Origin: Pseudoruminococcus sp964385235
GTDB lineage: Bacteria; Bacillota; Clostridia; Oscillospirales; Acutalibacteraceae
NCBI GenBank assembly: GCA_964385235.1
Contig: CAYLOD010000088.1
Coordinates: 1 to 6,179 of the forward strand
Direction: 5' to 3'
Length of the DNA stretch: 6,179 nucleotides
Within the stretch, counting starts at the first letter, position 1. Each line of letters opens with the position of its first letter. Below the pieces are notes generated by a model that was not told where the DNA came from, made no database searches, and saw only the letters and a list, made by a program, of their open reading frames with translations. Positions 5,841 to 6,179 of this stretch are shown one piece after another. A program made the position numbers and the translations under genes.

Positions 5841-6179
5841 TCAGTCGCTTACATTTACCGTGAAGTACTTTGTGGCGGTCTTGCCCTTTGCGTCGAATAT
5901 CTTTACAGCGTAGCTGTAGGAAATAGCTCTCGCGGGTTTGTGTGTGTAAGATGTTGAAGTTACCGAGCCTGTGAGCGCGGTGTAGCCCGAAGCGCCCTCC
6001 GGCTTGCAGTAGTATTGGTACTTATACGGCGCTGTGCCGCCTGTAGCTTTTGCGTTTAATGTGATTGTTGAACCAAGTATAATATACTCTGAACTGATCG
6101 TAGATACGTTTTTAAGCGGATTGCTTACCTTGACGGTGAAATACTTTGTGGCGGTCTTGCCCTTTGCGTCGGCTATCTT
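5841..6179 (-). CDS. C-terminal part of a repeat-containing, probably extracellular protein (5' end outside window)
   Basis: The last 112 residues and TGA stop of a larger protein, in frame to the window edge. Residues 1-20 (starting KIADAKGKTATKYFTV) recur with few changes at 93-112 (KIFDAKGKTATKYFTV), so one full repeat of 92 residues plus the end of a preceding one is visible. The unit carries STISSEYIILGSTITL, then ATGGTAPYKYQYY and a final DxKGKxATKYFTV strand. This pattern resembles the PKD/Ig-like beta-sandwich repeats at the C termini of secreted proteins of gut Ruminococcus and relatives; that is recall, not a search. Being rich in Thr, Ser, Tyr and Gly fits an extracellular domain. 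No sorting motif or membrane anchor follows the last repeat, so the protein is probably released or held by an N-terminal part. The catalytic or binding part, if any, lies beyond the window. A terminator hairpin follows 45 nt after the stop. Confidence 0.8.
   Translation of the reverse strand, partial: KIADAKGKTATKYFTVKVSNPLKNVSTISSEYIILGSTITLNAKATGGTAPYKYQYYCKPEGASGYTALTGSVTSTSYTHKPARAISYSYAVKIFDAKGKTATKYFTVNVSD
5857..5903 (-). repeat. DNA repeat copy 1 in the surface-protein gene
   Basis: 47 bp matching 6133-6179 at 43 of 47 positions, including 30 identical bases in a row (5866-5895 against 6142-6171). It encodes KIFDAKGKTATKYFTV near the C terminus. The offset between copies is 276 bp, exactly 92 codons. 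Confidence 0.9.
6133..6179 (-). repeat. DNA repeat copy 2 in the surface-protein gene, running into the window edge
   Basis: Partner of the copy at 5857-5903, encoding KIADAKGKTATKYFTV. The match is still running when the window ends, so the full repeat is longer and more copies may lie outside. Confidence 0.9.

Overview
The window reads as chromosomal DNA from a Gram-positive Clostridia-type bacterium, most likely a gut Ruminococcus/Oscillospiraceae relative. The basis is the gene order (recJ, a long RelA/SpoT protein, dtd, a glyoxalase II-like hydrolase, all tightly packed), purine-rich Shine-Dalgarno sites, moderate G+C, and a neighbouring secreted-type protein whose roughly 92-residue beta repeats resemble those of ruminococcal surface proteins. 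The taxonomic call is an inference; no rRNA or other marker is present.

Everything that codes is on the minus strand, so transcription runs from high to low coordinates. (1) 5841-6179: the C-terminal end of a repeat-containing, probably extracellular protein, cut by the window edge. (2) 5454-5840: a 387-bp intergenic region holding a 13-bp-stem terminator hairpin, a very GC-rich island of unknown nature, and a good promoter facing recJ. (3) 614 down: recJ (5453-3408), relA/spoT (3418-1112), dtd (1088-630) and a metallo-beta-lactamase-fold hydrolase (614 to the window edge). recJ and relA overlap by 11 bp; the next two gaps are 23 and 15 bp. No terminator is visible inside, so this looks like one operon read from the promoter at 5507-5535.

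The operon links nucleic-acid repair (RecJ 5'-3' exonuclease), the stringent-response alarmone enzyme (bifunctional (p)ppGpp synthetase/hydrolase), translation quality control (D-aminoacyl-tRNA deacylase) and a small-molecule thioester or related hydrolase. Such recJ-(apt)-relA-dtd-MBL clusters are well known in Firmicutes. Here the adenine phosphoribosyltransferase gene often found between recJ and relA is missing, and the two flanking genes overlap directly.

I found no convincing new biological system. The points most worth a second look are the unexplained 78% GC patch in an AT-rich intergenic region (possibly a dispersed repeat or structured RNA), a possible small RNA on the plus strand next to it, near-identical DNA repeats in the surface-protein gene, and substitutions in an otherwise highly conserved motif of the RelA synthetase domain.
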